Shown here piece after piece: positions 8,510-18,147 of a stretch of 64,000 nt of DNA. Positions within the stretch are counted from its first letter, which is position 1; every line of letters begins with the position of its first letter. The notes under the pieces are model-generated. The model saw only the letters and a list, made by a program, of their open reading frames with translations. It was not told the DNA's origin and did no database searches. The DNA is from Psychrobacter sp. 28M-43. Its GTDB lineage: Bacteria > Pseudomonadota > Gammaproteobacteria > Pseudomonadales > Moraxellaceae. The position numbers and the translations under genes are program-made. The DNA is taken from NCBI RefSeq assembly GCF_014770435.1, contig NZ_CP061739.1, positions 2,604,001 to 2,668,000 on the forward strand, in the 5' to 3' direction.

Positions 8510-8536
8510 AGCCCACAGAATCTTGTGGGCTTTTTA
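8510..8536 (+). terminator. Terminator after the DUF442 pair
   Basis: AGCCCACA and TGTGGGCT form a perfect 8-bp stem with a 6-base loop, followed by TTTTT. The remaining gap to the next gene (about 8537-8854) holds no open reading frame I would support; it contains the leader of the symporter gene. Confidence 0.85.
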
Positions 8537-8854
8537 TTGCGCTTATCATTATGCTCAAAGCGTCATTAGCCACAAACAACCTAATCACTACCTAGTCACA
8601 GCCCAATCATTTCCCGATAGCTGCACAGCAACCTCAATAGTCACGACAAGTGGGTTACTATACGAGCGTAATACCGCTATTATCATTTGATAGGCTTGAT
8701 CTAGCTTAGTGGTTAAGACACTTCATTAGCTAGACGATTAAATACCAAAACACATGGAATGTGAGCAGCTGTATAGTGACCAATGTTGCCCCGCTGCTAT
8801 TTACTTTCAAAACGCCATCTTGGTATGGCATTTTAGTTTTACAAGGAATGTTTG

Positions 8855-9712
8855 ATGAATAATACCGCGCTAGCATTACTGCCACTAGCCCTTGCCTACA
8901 TTATGTTCACTCTAGGAGCAGGGCTAAAACTGAGTGATTTTAAGGTCATTGCCAAATATCCAAAAGCGTTCTTTGTTGGCTTAATCAATCAAGTTGTGTT
9001 GGTACCGTTGGTTGCGCTCGCAGTCGTATTGGTGACGGCTCCGCCACCAGCCATTGCTTTTGGGATTATGCTGATTAGTTTTTGTCCCGGCGGCGTCACT
9101 AGCAACATGCTGACCTACTATGCCAAAGGAAATGTCGCTCTCTCTATCGCGTTGACCGGTGTGGTCAGCATACTATCGGTAATTACATTACCTATCTTAA
9201 TTACGTTGGCTTTTGATCACTTTATGAAAGATCAGGCGAACTCTATTAGCGCGATAAAGATTGGCCTAGTCATGTTCTTATTGACCACATTGCCCGTATC
9301 TCTTGGTATGCTTGCTCGCCACAAATTTACTGGCTTTATGGTACGTCGTAGCAGTCTGCTTAACGGCTTGGCCAGCGTATTTTTTGTCTTAATTGTCTTC
9401 GCTGCTATTGCCTCTAACTGGCAACTACTACAATCACAGTTCACTCAAATTGGTTTAGAACTTATCTTTATCATCGCTATTTTATTTGCTATTAGCATCT
9501 TAATCTCTAGAGTCCTAAAGCTCAGCTGGTTTGATACCAAAACCATCTCGATAGAAACCAGTATCCAAAATAGTACAACGGCTATTACCTTAGCTCCTAT
9601 CATCATGGGTGTGAGCACACTGCCCGTTATCGCGCTGCCTGCTGCTTTGTACGGTGTGCTGATGTATGTCGTTGCGCTGCCCGTTATTTTCCTAATCAAA
9701 AACAAAAACTGA
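8855..9712 (+). CDS. Bile acid:sodium symporter family protein
   Basis: Integral membrane transporter of 285 residues in the BASS (SBF-like) family, with about nine or ten hydrophobic segments. The family hallmark CPGGVTSNMLTYYAKGN near residue 85 is present, as is IQNSTTAITLAPIIMG near residue 240, which corresponds to the second conserved crossover motif. Bacterial members import or export organic anions with sodium; the substrate here is unknown. An in-frame TTG precedes the ATG, but ATG 8855 has AAGGA seven bases upstream. It is a single-gene unit. Confidence 0.85.
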   Translation: MNNTALALLPLALAYIMFTLGAGLKLSDFKVIAKYPKAFFVGLINQVVLVPLVALAVVLVTAPPPAIAFGIMLISFCPGGVTSNMLTYYAKGNVALSIALTGVVSILSVITLPILITLAFDHFMKDQANSISAIKIGLVMFLLTTLPVSLGMLARHKFTGFMVRRSSLLNGLASVFFVLIVFAAIASNWQLLQSQFTQIGLELIFIIAILFAISILISRVLKLSWFDTKTISIETSIQNSTTAITLAPIIMGVSTLPVIALPAALYGVLMYVVALPVIFLIKNKN

Positions 9713-9732
9713 TGATAGCGAATGTAAGAAAT

Positions 9733-9780
9733 AAAAAGCGCCCTTCTCAATAAGTGCCCGTCTAAATAAGCGCCCTTCCA
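9733..9780. repeat. Three 16-bp tandem repeats after the symporter gene
   Basis: Units of 16 bp start at 9733, 9749 and 9765 (pattern AATAAGCGCCCTTCYA), about 20 bp after the stop codon. The GCCC elements can pair with GGGC at 9789, so the array may also contribute to termination before the T-run at 9796. Confidence 0.65.
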
Positions 9781-9909
9781 AACATTGGATGGGCATTTTT
9801 TTGTAATATGATTTACATGATAGAGACGTGGCTCGGGTTATAGACTGGTCAATACTCAATATTGAGTACATAATAAAATGCTACTGTTATCGCTTAATAG
9901 GACTCTATA

Positions 9910-10668
9910 ATGCAAAAACCGCTATTAATTATTGGCAATAAAAACTACTCCTCTTGGTCGCTACGAGCGTGGCTGTTGCTTAAAGCATTTAATGTTGATT
10001 TTGATGAGCAGCTTGTTGAGTTGTTTCATCCATCAGCACGTCCAACGCTCGAAGCGCATTCGCCAACGGGTAAAGTACCTATTTTAGTCTATGGTGAAAA
10101 ACATGATAAAGTAACCGTTTGGGACACCTTAGCTATTGCTATGCATGTTAATGAGTACTTTACGGATATTGATATTTGGACAGGCATTGTTAAATCTAAC
10201 GCTGAAAAACGCAATAATAACCAAAGTAGAGTAAATAGCGCCTATTGCCAAAGCATCGTGGCTGAGATGCATTCAGGATTGACAGGCATTCGTAATGAAA
10301 TGCCGATGAATATACGAGCAACGGCTAAGATACAACCAAGTAGTGTTTGTTTGGCTGATATCGCTCGTATCGAAGACATCTTTGCCGATTGTTTAAAAAC
10401 TCGCTCAGCAGACAGTTTCTTATTCGGAGATTTCACAACAGCTGATGTGTTTTTTGCTCCAGTGGTGCTGCGATTACAGACTTATGCTGATGCATCTAAT
10501 ATTACTTTGCAACCACTTACCAAGCAGTATTGCCAAACTATGCTAAATCATCCACACATACAGGCGTGGCAACAATCAGCACTGACAGAAACTCGAATTA
10601 TTGAAGAAGATGAAGCAGGCGAGATCATGTCGATAGTTGGCGTATTGGCGAATAACCATTCATTTTAG
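9910..10668 (+). CDS. Glutathione S-transferase family protein
   Basis: Cytosolic GST-like protein of 252 residues. The N-terminal thioredoxin-like domain opens LLIIGNKNYSSWSLRAWLLLKAF, the motif of the family in which a serine of NYSSWS is the likely glutathione-contacting residue. GKVPILVYGE supplies the cis-proline. The helical C-terminal domain includes DSFLFGDFTTADVFFAPVV near residue 173, the usual N-capping region. The substrate is unknown. AATAGGAC lies upstream of the ATG. It is followed by a strong bidirectional terminator. Confidence 0.85.
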   Translation: MQKPLLIIGNKNYSSWSLRAWLLLKAFNVDFDEQLVELFHPSARPTLEAHSPTGKVPILVYGEKHDKVTVWDTLAIAMHVNEYFTDIDIWTGIVKSNAEKRNNNQSRVNSAYCQSIVAEMHSGLTGIRNEMPMNIRATAKIQPSSVCLADIARIEDIFADCLKTRSADSFLFGDFTTADVFFAPVVLRLQTYADASNITLQPLTKQYCQTMLNHPHIQAWQQSALTETRIIEEDEAGEIMSIVGVLANNHSF

Positions 10669-10688
10669 GCATAAATAATATCTTGCAT

Positions 10689-10726
10689 AAAAAAACCACT
10701 TTAACTCAGTTAAAGTGGTTTTTTTT
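10689..10726. terminator. Bidirectional terminator between the GST and alanine symporter genes
   Basis: A 13-bp perfect inverted repeat (AACCACTTTAACT and AGTTAAAGTGGTT) is flanked by A-run and T-run, suited to both converging genes. Confidence 0.9.
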
Positions 10727-10749
10727 ATAAGACATAAAGCGTACGGTTA

Positions 10750-12198
10750 CTACTGTTTTTGGTCTAACGCTTCTTTCACTGCTTTTTTACCCCATGCGCT
10801 CAAATCGAGATCCAACTTCTCATACTCTTGCGCATCAAATAACGGCTCTTTAACCCCTGATTTTAACTGACTTGCAAAGTCGTCAAGTAGACGCTTAGCT
10901 CGTGGAAATAACATTATCAAGGCCAATAAGTTTGCTAGCGCTAGCACGCCCATCAACGGATCAGCGAAGAAGAACACTGCGGTTGCTGCAGGAGCCACTG
11001 CGCCCAAGAATAATACCGCAATCACCACAACTCGCAAAACCAGAGTCGCCATTTTAATATTCTTTTTAATCAAGAAATTAATGGCATTTTCACCCATATA
11101 ATAGTTATACATAATAGAGCTTAGGGCAAATAGCAATATCGATATGGTCAGGATATACTGTGCCCAATCCCCAAGCTGGGTCGTTAGCGCTTGCTGTGCC
11201 AGTACAATACCATCGACTTCAGCACCTGGTTGATATACGCCGCTCAATAAAATCATAAATGCGGTGGCACTACATACGATTATCGTATCAATAAACACAG
11301 ACAGTGACTGCGAGATACCCTGACTAACAGGATGAGTGGCGTAAGCGGTGGCGGCAATATTAGGCGCAGAACCCAAACCTGCTTCATTAGAGAATAAACC
11401 ACGCTTCATACCTTGCTCAATTGCCACACCAATACCACCGCCCACGACAGACTCAATGCCAAAAGCATTTTTGACAATCATTACCATTAGTGCAGGCAGT
11501 TCTGTAAAGTTAAACGCGATAATAATAAGTGCCATACTGATATAGATTAATGCCATAACAGGAATGACAACGTCGGCTACTTTTGCAATGCGCTGAATAC
11601 CGCCAAAGACAATAAATCCGCCTGCAATTACCAATACCACACCCGTTATCCAGCGGGCAATCCCAAAGCTTTCAAGTGCTGAGCCTGCTACCGTGTTGCC
11701 TTGGAACGCCACAAACCCGATAGAAAAAGACAGTAGTAGCGAGATCGCATAAATAACAGCAAGCCAGCGATAGTCTTTACCTAACCCATGTAAAATATAG
11801 GTCGCAGGGCCACCGCGAAAGTTACCATCATTGTCTCTACGCTTGTAAAGCTGGGCTAAGCTACATTCCACAATGCTGGTCATCATGCCAATTAAGGCCA
11901 CAACCCACATCCAGAATACCGCTCCCGGACCCCCTAAAGAGATGGCAACAGCAACACCAGCAATGTTACCGCCGCCTACACGTCCACCGATAGAAACGAG
12001 CAACGCCTGACGGGCAGAGATTCCGTCGTCTCCTACTTCATCCGTTTTGAACACACGGAACATACGTTTAAAATATCTAAACTGAGCAAACCTACCTACG
12101 ATGGTAAATAATAGACCAAAGATAATTAGCATAGGCACGAGCGCCCAGCCCCACGTTAGATCCCCGATTAGGGCGAAAAAAGCTTCAATGTATTCCAT
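10750..12198 (-). CDS. Alanine:cation symporter (AGCS family)
   Basis: Sodium- or proton-coupled amino-acid importer of 482 residues with about eleven membrane segments. Family features are visible: SIGGRVGGGNIAGVAVAISL near residue 70, GGPATYILHGLGKDYRW near residue 130 and GMKRGLFSNEAGLGSAPNIA near residue 265. The last is the AGCS signature. Alanine or glycine is the expected substrate. The gene lies alone, with its terminator shared with the GST gene. Confidence 0.9.
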   Translation of the reverse strand: MEYIEAFFALIGDLTWGWALVPMLIIFGLLFTIVGRFAQFRYFKRMFRVFKTDEVGDDGISARQALLVSIGGRVGGGNIAGVAVAISLGGPGAVFWMWVVALIGMMTSIVECSLAQLYKRRDNDGNFRGGPATYILHGLGKDYRWLAVIYAISLLLSFSIGFVAFQGNTVAGSALESFGIARWITGVVLVIAGGFIVFGGIQRIAKVADVVIPVMALIYISMALIIIAFNFTELPALMVMIVKNAFGIESVVGGGIGVAIEQGMKRGLFSNEAGLGSAPNIAATAYATHPVSQGISQSLSVFIDTIIVCSATAFMILLSGVYQPGAEVDGIVLAQQALTTQLGDWAQYILTISILLFALSSIMYNYYMGENAINFLIKKNIKMATLVLRVVVIAVLFLGAVAPAATAVFFFADPLMGVLALANLLALIMLFPRAKRLLDDFASQLKSGVKEPLFDAQEYEKLDLDLSAWGKKAVKEALDQKQ

Positions 12199-12402
12199 GC
12201 CTACTTTCCTTATAGTTCATGACGCTATGATAGGTTTTATTGCATACATTATTGCATCAACAACACGAGTTTGTAATGCAAATGTCGAATTTGTAACGTA
12301 AATACTGATATTTTCTGAGTGAAATCGCGTTATTGGCTCACGCAAATGGCTATTTCTTAAATATTAGGATTTTTTCTATATAGGCGTATTTATGCGATAG
12401 CA

Positions 12403-12433
12403 TAAAAAAACCACCTCAACCGAGGTGGCCTTT
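12403..12433 (-). terminator. Terminator after ahpF
   Basis: CCACCTC and GAGGTGG form the stem. On the minus strand it is followed by a run of seven T. Confidence 0.85.
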
Positions 12434-12457
12434 TATACTGAAACTACACTGAACAGC

Positions 12458-14035
12458 TTACTGCATGACTAGGTATTCAAAGGCTGACAATGCCGCTTTA
12501 CTACCTTCACCCATCGCAATGTTAATCTGCTTAAATGGTACGGTGGTTACATCACCACAAGCGAAGATACCTTTACGATCTGTACGGCAGCGCTCATCGA
12601 TTTCGATCTCACCAAAGCGGTTTAGATCAACGAAGCCTTTGATGAATCCAGTGTTTGGTACTAAACCAATCTGTACAAACACCCCTGATAAATCACGCTC
12701 ATGAGTCTCACCTGTGCTGCGATCTTGGTAGACGATAGATGATACTTTGCCATCAGTCGCTTTGATCTCTTGTGTCGCTGCACCGGTAATAAACTCGATG
12801 TTTGTTTTCTCTTTGGCTTTATTGATCAGTACTTGGTCAGCTTTCAACTCATCAGCGAACTCGAGTACAGTAACGTGATTGACGATACCTGCCAAATCTA
12901 GTGCTGCCTCAACGCCTGAGTTACCACCGCCGATCACTGAGATATCTTTACCTTTAAAGAATGGGCCATCACAATGCGCACAGAAAGCCACGCCTTTACC
13001 GATATTTTCTTCTTCGCCCGGTACACCAAGCTTTCTCCACTGAGCACCTGTCGCCAAGATAATACTACGAGTATTAAAAGTCTCACCAGTGTTTAGGTGG
13101 ATACTGTAGTTCTCTTCTTCAGTCTCACCGATTTCTTTAACACTCACATGCTCTTTTAGTGTGATGTTGTATTCGGCCAAGTGCTTGACAAAGTTAGTCG
13201 ATAAATCTGTACCATTGGTTAGCGGCACTGAAATCAAGTTCTCAATGTCTTGCGTGTCTTTCACCTGTCCACCGATACGGTCAGCGACCATTGTAACTTT
13301 TAAGCCTTTACGCGCTGTATAAATAGCAGCAGCCACACCTGCAGGGCCAGCACCGATGATAGTGACGTCTTGCTGCTCTAATTGCTCAGCATCGTCTTCT
13401 ACTTCTGACAGTAAATCAGGGAACTGCTCTTGCAATTTTCCAATCAATTTAGCAGTGTCGATCAGACCATTAGCAAATGGCTTACCGTTTAAAAATACAG
13501 CTGGTACGCCTTGGATTTTGTTCGTCTCTACTTGCTCTTGGAACAATGCACCATCGATCATTTCATTGCTGATACCATCATTTAATAGCGCGAACTGGTT
13601 CAATGCTTGAACGACTTCTGGGCAGCTATGGCATGACAGTGACACGTAGGTCTGGAACTGTAGCGGCTTATTAAAGCGCTTAACTAACTTTTGGATGCCT
13701 TCGTCCAACTTTAGCGTATGACCACCCGCTTGCAGAATCGCCAAAATCAATGACGTAAACTCATGACCACCTGGGATACCGCTAAATACGATACCAGTGT
13801 CTTTTGATGCGCCATCAATGTGACTGACTACTTTGAAACTAATCGCACTAGGCAAACTATCGTCAGTTGCTTCTGCATCGAAATTGATTTTGCCTGTTGT
13901 TCCAGCAATCTTGGTCAAAAAATCTACCAATTCTGCACGTTTTGCATGCGTACCATTACCTAATACAAAGGTAATTGGGCGTGTCATGTTTTCGCTATAG
14001 CTCTTAACGGCATCTAATAAATTCTGATCTATCAT
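12458..14035 (-). CDS. ahpF: Alkyl hydroperoxide reductase subunit F
   Basis: Flavoprotein disulfide reductase of 525 residues that passes electrons from NADH to AhpC. The N-terminal double thioredoxin-like domain carries the redox pair in LSCHSCPEVVQ near residue 135. The FAD-binding VTIIGAGPAGVAAAIYTAR follows near residue 225, then the active-site CAHC in GVAFCAHCDGPFF near residue 348, the NAD-binding VIGGGNSGVEAALDLAG, and the FAD C-terminal motif GIFACGDVTTVPFKQI. Length and domain order are standard. It is transcribed alone, 860 bp from ahpC, and not in an ahpCF operon. Confidence 0.97.
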   Translation of the reverse strand: MIDQNLLDAVKSYSENMTRPITFVLGNGTHAKRAELVDFLTKIAGTTGKINFDAEATDDSLPSAISFKVVSHIDGASKDTGIVFSGIPGGHEFTSLILAILQAGGHTLKLDEGIQKLVKRFNKPLQFQTYVSLSCHSCPEVVQALNQFALLNDGISNEMIDGALFQEQVETNKIQGVPAVFLNGKPFANGLIDTAKLIGKLQEQFPDLLSEVEDDAEQLEQQDVTIIGAGPAGVAAAIYTARKGLKVTMVADRIGGQVKDTQDIENLISVPLTNGTDLSTNFVKHLAEYNITLKEHVSVKEIGETEEENYSIHLNTGETFNTRSIILATGAQWRKLGVPGEEENIGKGVAFCAHCDGPFFKGKDISVIGGGNSGVEAALDLAGIVNHVTVLEFADELKADQVLINKAKEKTNIEFITGAATQEIKATDGKVSSIVYQDRSTGETHERDLSGVFVQIGLVPNTGFIKGFVDLNRFGEIEIDERCRTDRKGIFACGDVTTVPFKQINIAMGEGSKAALSAFEYLVMQ

Positions 14036-14476
14036 GTTTGTTCCTCATTATGACTGAATATGTAACGGCAGCTGTCATGCTACGCGTCTAAATATGAAAT
14101 GGTTGGTGTTAATAATTTTGTATAAAAGGTTATATATATAGTGGGCTCTTGCCCTTTGATGTGTCTATTATCAAGCGTTTAGCGAGTTTCGGCAAGCTGA
14201 GAAACTCAAACTTTATGTTTTATAAAACCAATCGTTTATTGTTTTAAATAATTAAATACAAATACACAAACAAATGATAGTGATGGTACATGGTCTATTT
14301 TTTCGCTACAATCGAATGGTACTGATAGCAATATGCATTATCAATATCGTGAAGTAACTACCTTTATTACCATTAAACTTTCACCCCTTCCAAATAAAGT
14401 CTCACCATCATAAGCGTCTTAACCATAACGTGCTTACGCTTATTCTAAGCTTGTACTAAATAACAAGGATGACAAC
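14036..14476. other. Divergent intergenic region between ahpF and the YdcH-like gene
   Basis: AT-rich stretch of 441 bp that must hold the promoters of both divergent genes. I see no open reading frame or RNA gene I would support, and no convincing OxyR site. Confidence 0.5.
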
Positions 14477-14725
14477 ATGACAATGACAGACACATGGCAA
14501 GATCACAGTGATATTATCGATGAGCTCAAGCAAAAGGACACGCATTTTGCGAGTATCTTTGACGAGCATACGACTCTAGATAGGCAAATCAATAAGCTTG
14601 AAAACGATGTAGTCAAGCATGCCAGTCGCGACGAAGAAATCGAACAGATGAAACGACGAAAGCTACAGCTTAAAGACGAGATTTATAAAACCATTGATAA
14701 AAATAAGGCACAGTCTCGCGCTTAA
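14477..14725 (+). CDS. YdcH family (DUF465) small protein
   Basis: Protein of 82 residues, mostly charged helix. It matches the DUF465/YdcH pattern: DIIDELKQKDTHFASIFDEHTTLDRQI, then NDVVKHASRDEEIEQMKRRKLQLKDEIY, where the central tyrosine/histidine-plus-KRxKLxLKDEI segment is diagnostic. A second ATG at 14483 is equally possible; AAGGATGACAAC precedes both. No molecular function is established. It lies between ahpF and ahpC and ends at a terminator shared with ahpC. Confidence 0.85.
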   Translation: MTMTDTWQDHSDIIDELKQKDTHFASIFDEHTTLDRQINKLENDVVKHASRDEEIEQMKRRKLQLKDEIYKTIDKNKAQSRA

Positions 14726-14789
14726 TATTGCGTCTATACTTAGAGATATGCTAAAAAAATAATTCTAACAATACCTATGTTTAAGACGT

Positions 14790-14830
14790 AAAAAGACCCC
14801 ATCAACTTATGTTAATGGGGTCTTTATTTG
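14790..14830. terminator. Bidirectional terminator between the YdcH-like gene and ahpC
   Basis: AAAGACCCCAT and ATGGGGTCTTT pair around a short loop, with A- and T-rich flanks. Confidence 0.85.
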
Positions 14831-14895
14831 TAGCACTGCCTTAAATCAGGTGTTTAAGATACAGCGCTACTTTTATCTAAGTATGAAATACCTAC

Positions 14896-15462
14896 TTAGA
14901 TTTTACCAACTAGGTCAAGACTTGGCTTCAATGTGTCGCCGCCTTGTTCCCAAGCTGCTGGGCAAACTTCGCCATCGTTTTCGCGAACATATTGTGCTGC
15001 TTTCACTTTACGTAGCATGTCTTTTGCACTACGGCCGATACCGCCAGCATGGATTTCAGCTACTTGGATCAAGCCATCAGGATCTACTAGGAATGTACCG
15101 CGCTCAGCCAAGCCTGCTTCTTCAATCATGACGTTAAAGCCACGAGTGATTTTACCAGTAGGATCGCCAATCATTGGGTATTGTACTTTACCGATAGCTT
15201 CTGAAGAATCATGCCATGCCTTGTGCGTGAAATGCGTATCAGTAGATACTGAATATACTTCAACACCAAGGCCTTTTAGCTCGTCATAATGAGCGGCCAT
15301 GTCTTCTAGCTCAGTTGGGCAAACAAACGTGAAATCAGCTGGGTAAAATAGGAAAATCGCCCAGTTGCCTTTTACGTCTTCTGAAGTGATGGTTTTGAAA
15401 TCACCGTTTACGTATGCATCTGCTGAAAATTCTGGGATTTCTTGATTGATAATAGACGCCAT
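14896..15462 (-). CDS. ahpC: Alkyl hydroperoxide reductase subunit C (peroxiredoxin)
   Basis: Typical two-cysteine peroxiredoxin of 188 residues that reduces hydrogen peroxide and organic hydroperoxides. The peroxidatic cysteine lies in [14 protein letters not shown] near residue 48 and the resolving cysteine in [14 protein letters not shown] near residue 167. The C-terminal tail has the AhpC-type [19 protein letters not shown] precedes the ATG. It is divergent from oxyR and is reduced by the AhpF encoded nearby. A 7-bp-arm palindrome lies in the shared upstream region. Confidence 0.97.
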   Translation of the reverse strand: MASIINQEIPEFSADAYVNGDFKTITSEDVKGNWAIFLFYPADFTFVCPTELEDMAAHYDELKGLGVEVYSVSTDTHFTHKAWHDSSEAIGKVQYPMIGDPTGKITRGFNVMIEEAGLAERGTFLVDPDGLIQVAEIHAGGIGRSAKDMLRKVKAAQYVRENDGEVCPAAWEQGGDTLKPSLDLVGKI

Positions 15463-15547
15463 TGTTGGCTCCTCTATAGTTAAGTAAATTGAAAATTATT
15501 TATATGGTTTTTTCAATTAGCCCTCTAGCTCTCTGGGCTACCTGACA

Positions 15548-15570
15548 AACTATACGCGAATTCTATAGTT
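15548..15570. promoter_or_regulatory. Palindrome between ahpC and oxyR, candidate OxyR site
   Basis: AACTATA and TATAGTT form perfect 7-bp arms around 9 bases. The half-site CTATAGTTAA recurs at 15474-15483 in the ahpC leader. ATAG/CTAT elements are the core of OxyR sites, but the spacing does not match the classical four-element arrangement exactly. Confidence 0.4.
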
Positions 15571-15730
15571 AATCCAGTTAAAAGTTTTTAATGTGATGTT
15601 TTGTTTTATTAAACTTGTTAAACTATTATCTCTACATTTTATCATTGGTGCTTAATTGGTAATTTGCTGCCTTATAAAGGTTGACCAAACATAATAAATT
15701 GCATTAAAAACCCATTAAAAGAGAGGTTTT

Positions 15731-16642
15731 ATGATTACTTTACGACAACTTGAGTTTGCCCTAGCCGTCGCCAAACATCGTCATTTTAAACGTGCTGCTG
15801 AGGATTGCAATATCTCACAGTCTGCACTGAGTTTGGGTATCGCAGAATTAGAAAAACAGCTAGATACTCAGATTTTTGAGCGCAATAATAAACAGGTATT
15901 GATTACCCCTATCGGTCAAGACATTCTCACGCGGGCGCAGCGAGTGTTTTCTGAGGTCAGCGATTTGACCACACGTGCTCATAGCCATCAGACGCCACTT
16001 GCCTATCCTATGACTGTCGGTATTATTCCGACAATAGCGCCTTATTTGCTACCAAAAGTACTGCCTGCGCTGCGTGCTCAATATCCAGAGTTCCGCATGA
16101 CTATCGTCGAACAACAGACAGAGCGTTTGCTTGAGCAAGTACGCTACGGTCATATCGACACCGCTATCATTGCGCTACCTTATGCGGTAGATGGGCTACA
16201 CAGTTTTGAGTTTTGGAGTGAAGACTTTTTTGCCGTGTTCCCAAAAGATGACATACATGCCAAGCTCGATACCATCAATGCTGACGAACTGGCGACTGCC
16301 AACCTGATGTTACTTGGCGAAGGACATTGTTTAACTGACCAGACGCTGTCTGTCTGTCATTTCGACCGTACACAAATGAAATCAAGCTTTTCAGATGCCA
16401 GTCTAAATACTTTGATTCAAATGGCACTTGCCAATATGGGCACAACGCTAGTGCCTGAAATGGCGCTCGATCAGCTACACCTGCAAAACCAAAATGCCGT
16501 CGCCATACCATTGGCTGAAGACGGGCCGCATCGCCATATCGCCTTTGTCACCCGTTTGAACTATGCGCGTGTCGATGATGTTAGCTTGCTTGGTGAGGTG
16601 TTTAATAAGGCATTTAAAGATGCGGTAACTAATAAAGAATAA
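15731..16642 (+). CDS. oxyR: LysR-type hydrogen peroxide sensor OxyR
   Basis: LysR-family activator of 303 residues. The N-terminal winged helix (LRQLEFALAVAKHRHFKRAAEDCNISQSALS) is followed by the substrate-binding-like domain. The redox pair sits in LLGEGHCLTDQTLSVC (about residues 196-211), the spacing of the OxyR disulfide switch. GAGAGG precedes the ATG. The divergent position beside ahpC, with ahpF close by, fits the usual regulon, in which oxidised OxyR activates both. Confidence 0.93.
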   Translation: MITLRQLEFALAVAKHRHFKRAAEDCNISQSALSLGIAELEKQLDTQIFERNNKQVLITPIGQDILTRAQRVFSEVSDLTTRAHSHQTPLAYPMTVGIIPTIAPYLLPKVLPALRAQYPEFRMTIVEQQTERLLEQVRYGHIDTAIIALPYAVDGLHSFEFWSEDFFAVFPKDDIHAKLDTINADELATANLMLLGEGHCLTDQTLSVCHFDRTQMKSSFSDASLNTLIQMALANMGTTLVPEMALDQLHLQNQNAVAIPLAEDGPHRHIAFVTRLNYARVDDVSLLGEVFNKAFKDAVTNKE

Positions 16643-16682
16643 TCAAACCATTTTTACCACGGTCATAGTGAAAAAATAACAT

Positions 16683-17354
16683 ATGAAAGCTGTCTCACAT
16701 AAGCATAATGAGCTTGGCAAGTGCTTTGCACAGCATTTGTCAACTATGACCAGTGATATCTCGCCAAAGCAAATAGATAGGCTTTGGCAGGATATCGTGA
16801 CGCGCTATGGCGAACCACAACGTGCTTATCATACACTCAATCACATTGAGCAGCTATTGGTACAGTTTGATAATATTAAGCACGTTCTGGCTGAGCCGCA
16901 TATCATTGCATTGGCACTGTACTATCATGATGTGATTTACGACCCAACACGCTCCGACAACGAGCTAAAAAGTGCAGAATTTGCGACAGATGCTTTGAGG
17001 CCTTATCTCAATCCAAAGCAATGTCGACAGATCCACGCTCTCATTATGATGACGGCTAATCATCAGATAGATATGTTGGTAGAAAGGGACAAATATAACG
17101 ATGCGGCATATCTGTTAGATGTGGATTTAAGTATCTTGGGCGCGCCGTGGTCTGCATATGAACAGTATGCAAAGGCGATACGCCAAGAATATAAATATGT
17201 CGCCGATGACAACTACCGTGATGGGCGCACTGCAGTGTTACAAGGATTACTAGCACATCCCAAACTTTATCTGACTGATCATTACTATAATCAGTTAGAA
17301 ACACAAGCTCGAGCTAATATCAAGCTCGAGCTTACTTCGCTCGCAGCTTTATAA
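16683..17354 (+). CDS. HD-superfamily-like metal-dependent hydrolase (COG4339 type)
   Basis: Protein of 223 residues. The region LWQDIVTRYGEPQRAYHTLNHIEQLL is followed by IALALYYHDVIYDPTRSDNELKSAEF, with the HD pair near residue 82, then HALIMMTANHQI and YLLDVDLSILGAPWSAYEQY. This matches a family annotated as predicted HD phosphohydrolases (sometimes mislabelled as an NMDA-receptor subunit). No substrate is known. No good ribosome site precedes the ATG, and ATG 16746 is an alternative start. The last 23 bp overlap the converging methyltransferase gene. Confidence 0.75.
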   Translation: MKAVSHKHNELGKCFAQHLSTMTSDISPKQIDRLWQDIVTRYGEPQRAYHTLNHIEQLLVQFDNIKHVLAEPHIIALALYYHDVIYDPTRSDNELKSAEFATDALRPYLNPKQCRQIHALIMMTANHQIDMLVERDKYNDAAYLLDVDLSILGAPWSAYEQYAKAIRQEYKYVADDNYRDGRTAVLQGLLAHPKLYLTDHYYNQLETQARANIKLELTSLAAL

Positions 17355-17934
17355 ATAGCTCACTACCCTGCCGTGCTAGATGTGAATTATAGCTAGGTTG
17401 CATAATATTAATATCAAAATGACTTTGAAAACGCTGTTGGTACTCTTCCTTGCTGCCGCCGAATGGTGGTTCTTCTCGTCCAAAATCCGTGTCAAATAAC
17501 AATCCAACCAGCTTACCTTGTGGCTTTAACAACCTTGCCATCTGTTGCACGTATTCATCACGTCTCGATGGATTAATCGCACAAAAAAACGTCTGCTCAA
17601 GTATCCAATCAAATTGATATTGCTCAGCTGCCAAGCTAAAAAAATCCGCACAGATCAGATGTTCAGAGGGAAAATCAGGATAGCGCTCTGCAAACGCTTC
17701 AATCGGTGCAGGGGCAAAGTCAACCAGCGTGACATTGGTAAAACCTTGCTCATATAAGTAACCCACTTCATAGGCGTTACCTGCACCTGGCACTAGTATC
17801 GCCTGATTTTTTGCGCTTTCAGGTAACTGGTCAATATAAGCTTTGAGCGGTGGTGATACCTGCCCCATATCCCAACCGATGCTGTTCTTCTCATAACGCT
17901 GCTGCCAAAACTCCGCTTGGTTGACGTTTTCCAT
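17332..17934 (-). CDS. Thiopurine S-methyltransferase-like SAM methyltransferase
   Basis: Protein of 200 residues. It opens AEFWQQRYEKNSIGWDMGQVSPPL, the typical TPMT-family start, and has a SAM motif AILVPGAGNAYEVGYLYEQG near residue 45, an acidic strand end LVDFAP and the late CAINPSRRDEYVQQMARLL segment. Bacterial relatives methylate thiols, halides, selenium or tellurium compounds; the natural substrate here is unknown. GGGAT lies five bases before the ATG. Its 3' end overlaps the 3' end of the HD-like gene on the opposite strand. Confidence 0.82.
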   Translation of the reverse strand: MENVNQAEFWQQRYEKNSIGWDMGQVSPPLKAYIDQLPESAKNQAILVPGAGNAYEVGYLYEQGFTNVTLVDFAPAPIEAFAERYPDFPSEHLICADFFSLAAEQYQFDWILEQTFFCAINPSRRDEYVQQMARLLKPQGKLVGLLFDTDFGREEPPFGGSKEEYQQRFQSHFDINIMQPSYNSHLARQGSELFIKLRAK

Positions 17935-18111
17935 ATAACATCCCTGTATATAAACCTGTTGATTAAATGAAACAATTTGTACCGTTATTCCTTATCATAT
18001 CAGGCTTATTCAGACGTGTCCTTATTTTAAAAATAATAACGGAAATGGGATGATAAGCCTCTACACAGTGAAAGTTGCTCAGATGATATTGAGGTGCTTA
18101 CTAGAACTATT

Positions 18112-18143
18112 TAGCTGATTAGATGGTTAAATAGTTAGATGAT
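18112..18143. repeat. Four 8-bp tandem repeats abutting the ygjP-like stop codon
   Basis: TAGCTGAT, TAGATGGT, TAAATAGT and TAGATGAT follow in register at 18112-18143. The array ends four bases from the stop codon of the metalloprotease gene, which is on the minus strand. Confidence 0.5.
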
Positions 18144-18147
18144 ACGT

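Noticed and set aside
8685..8745. tRNA-like stretch (TAGCTTAGTGGTTAAGAC) between the DUF442 pair and the symporter gene
   Set aside because: There is no matching acceptor stem, no anticodon arm that pairs and no GTTCGAAT-type T-loop downstream.
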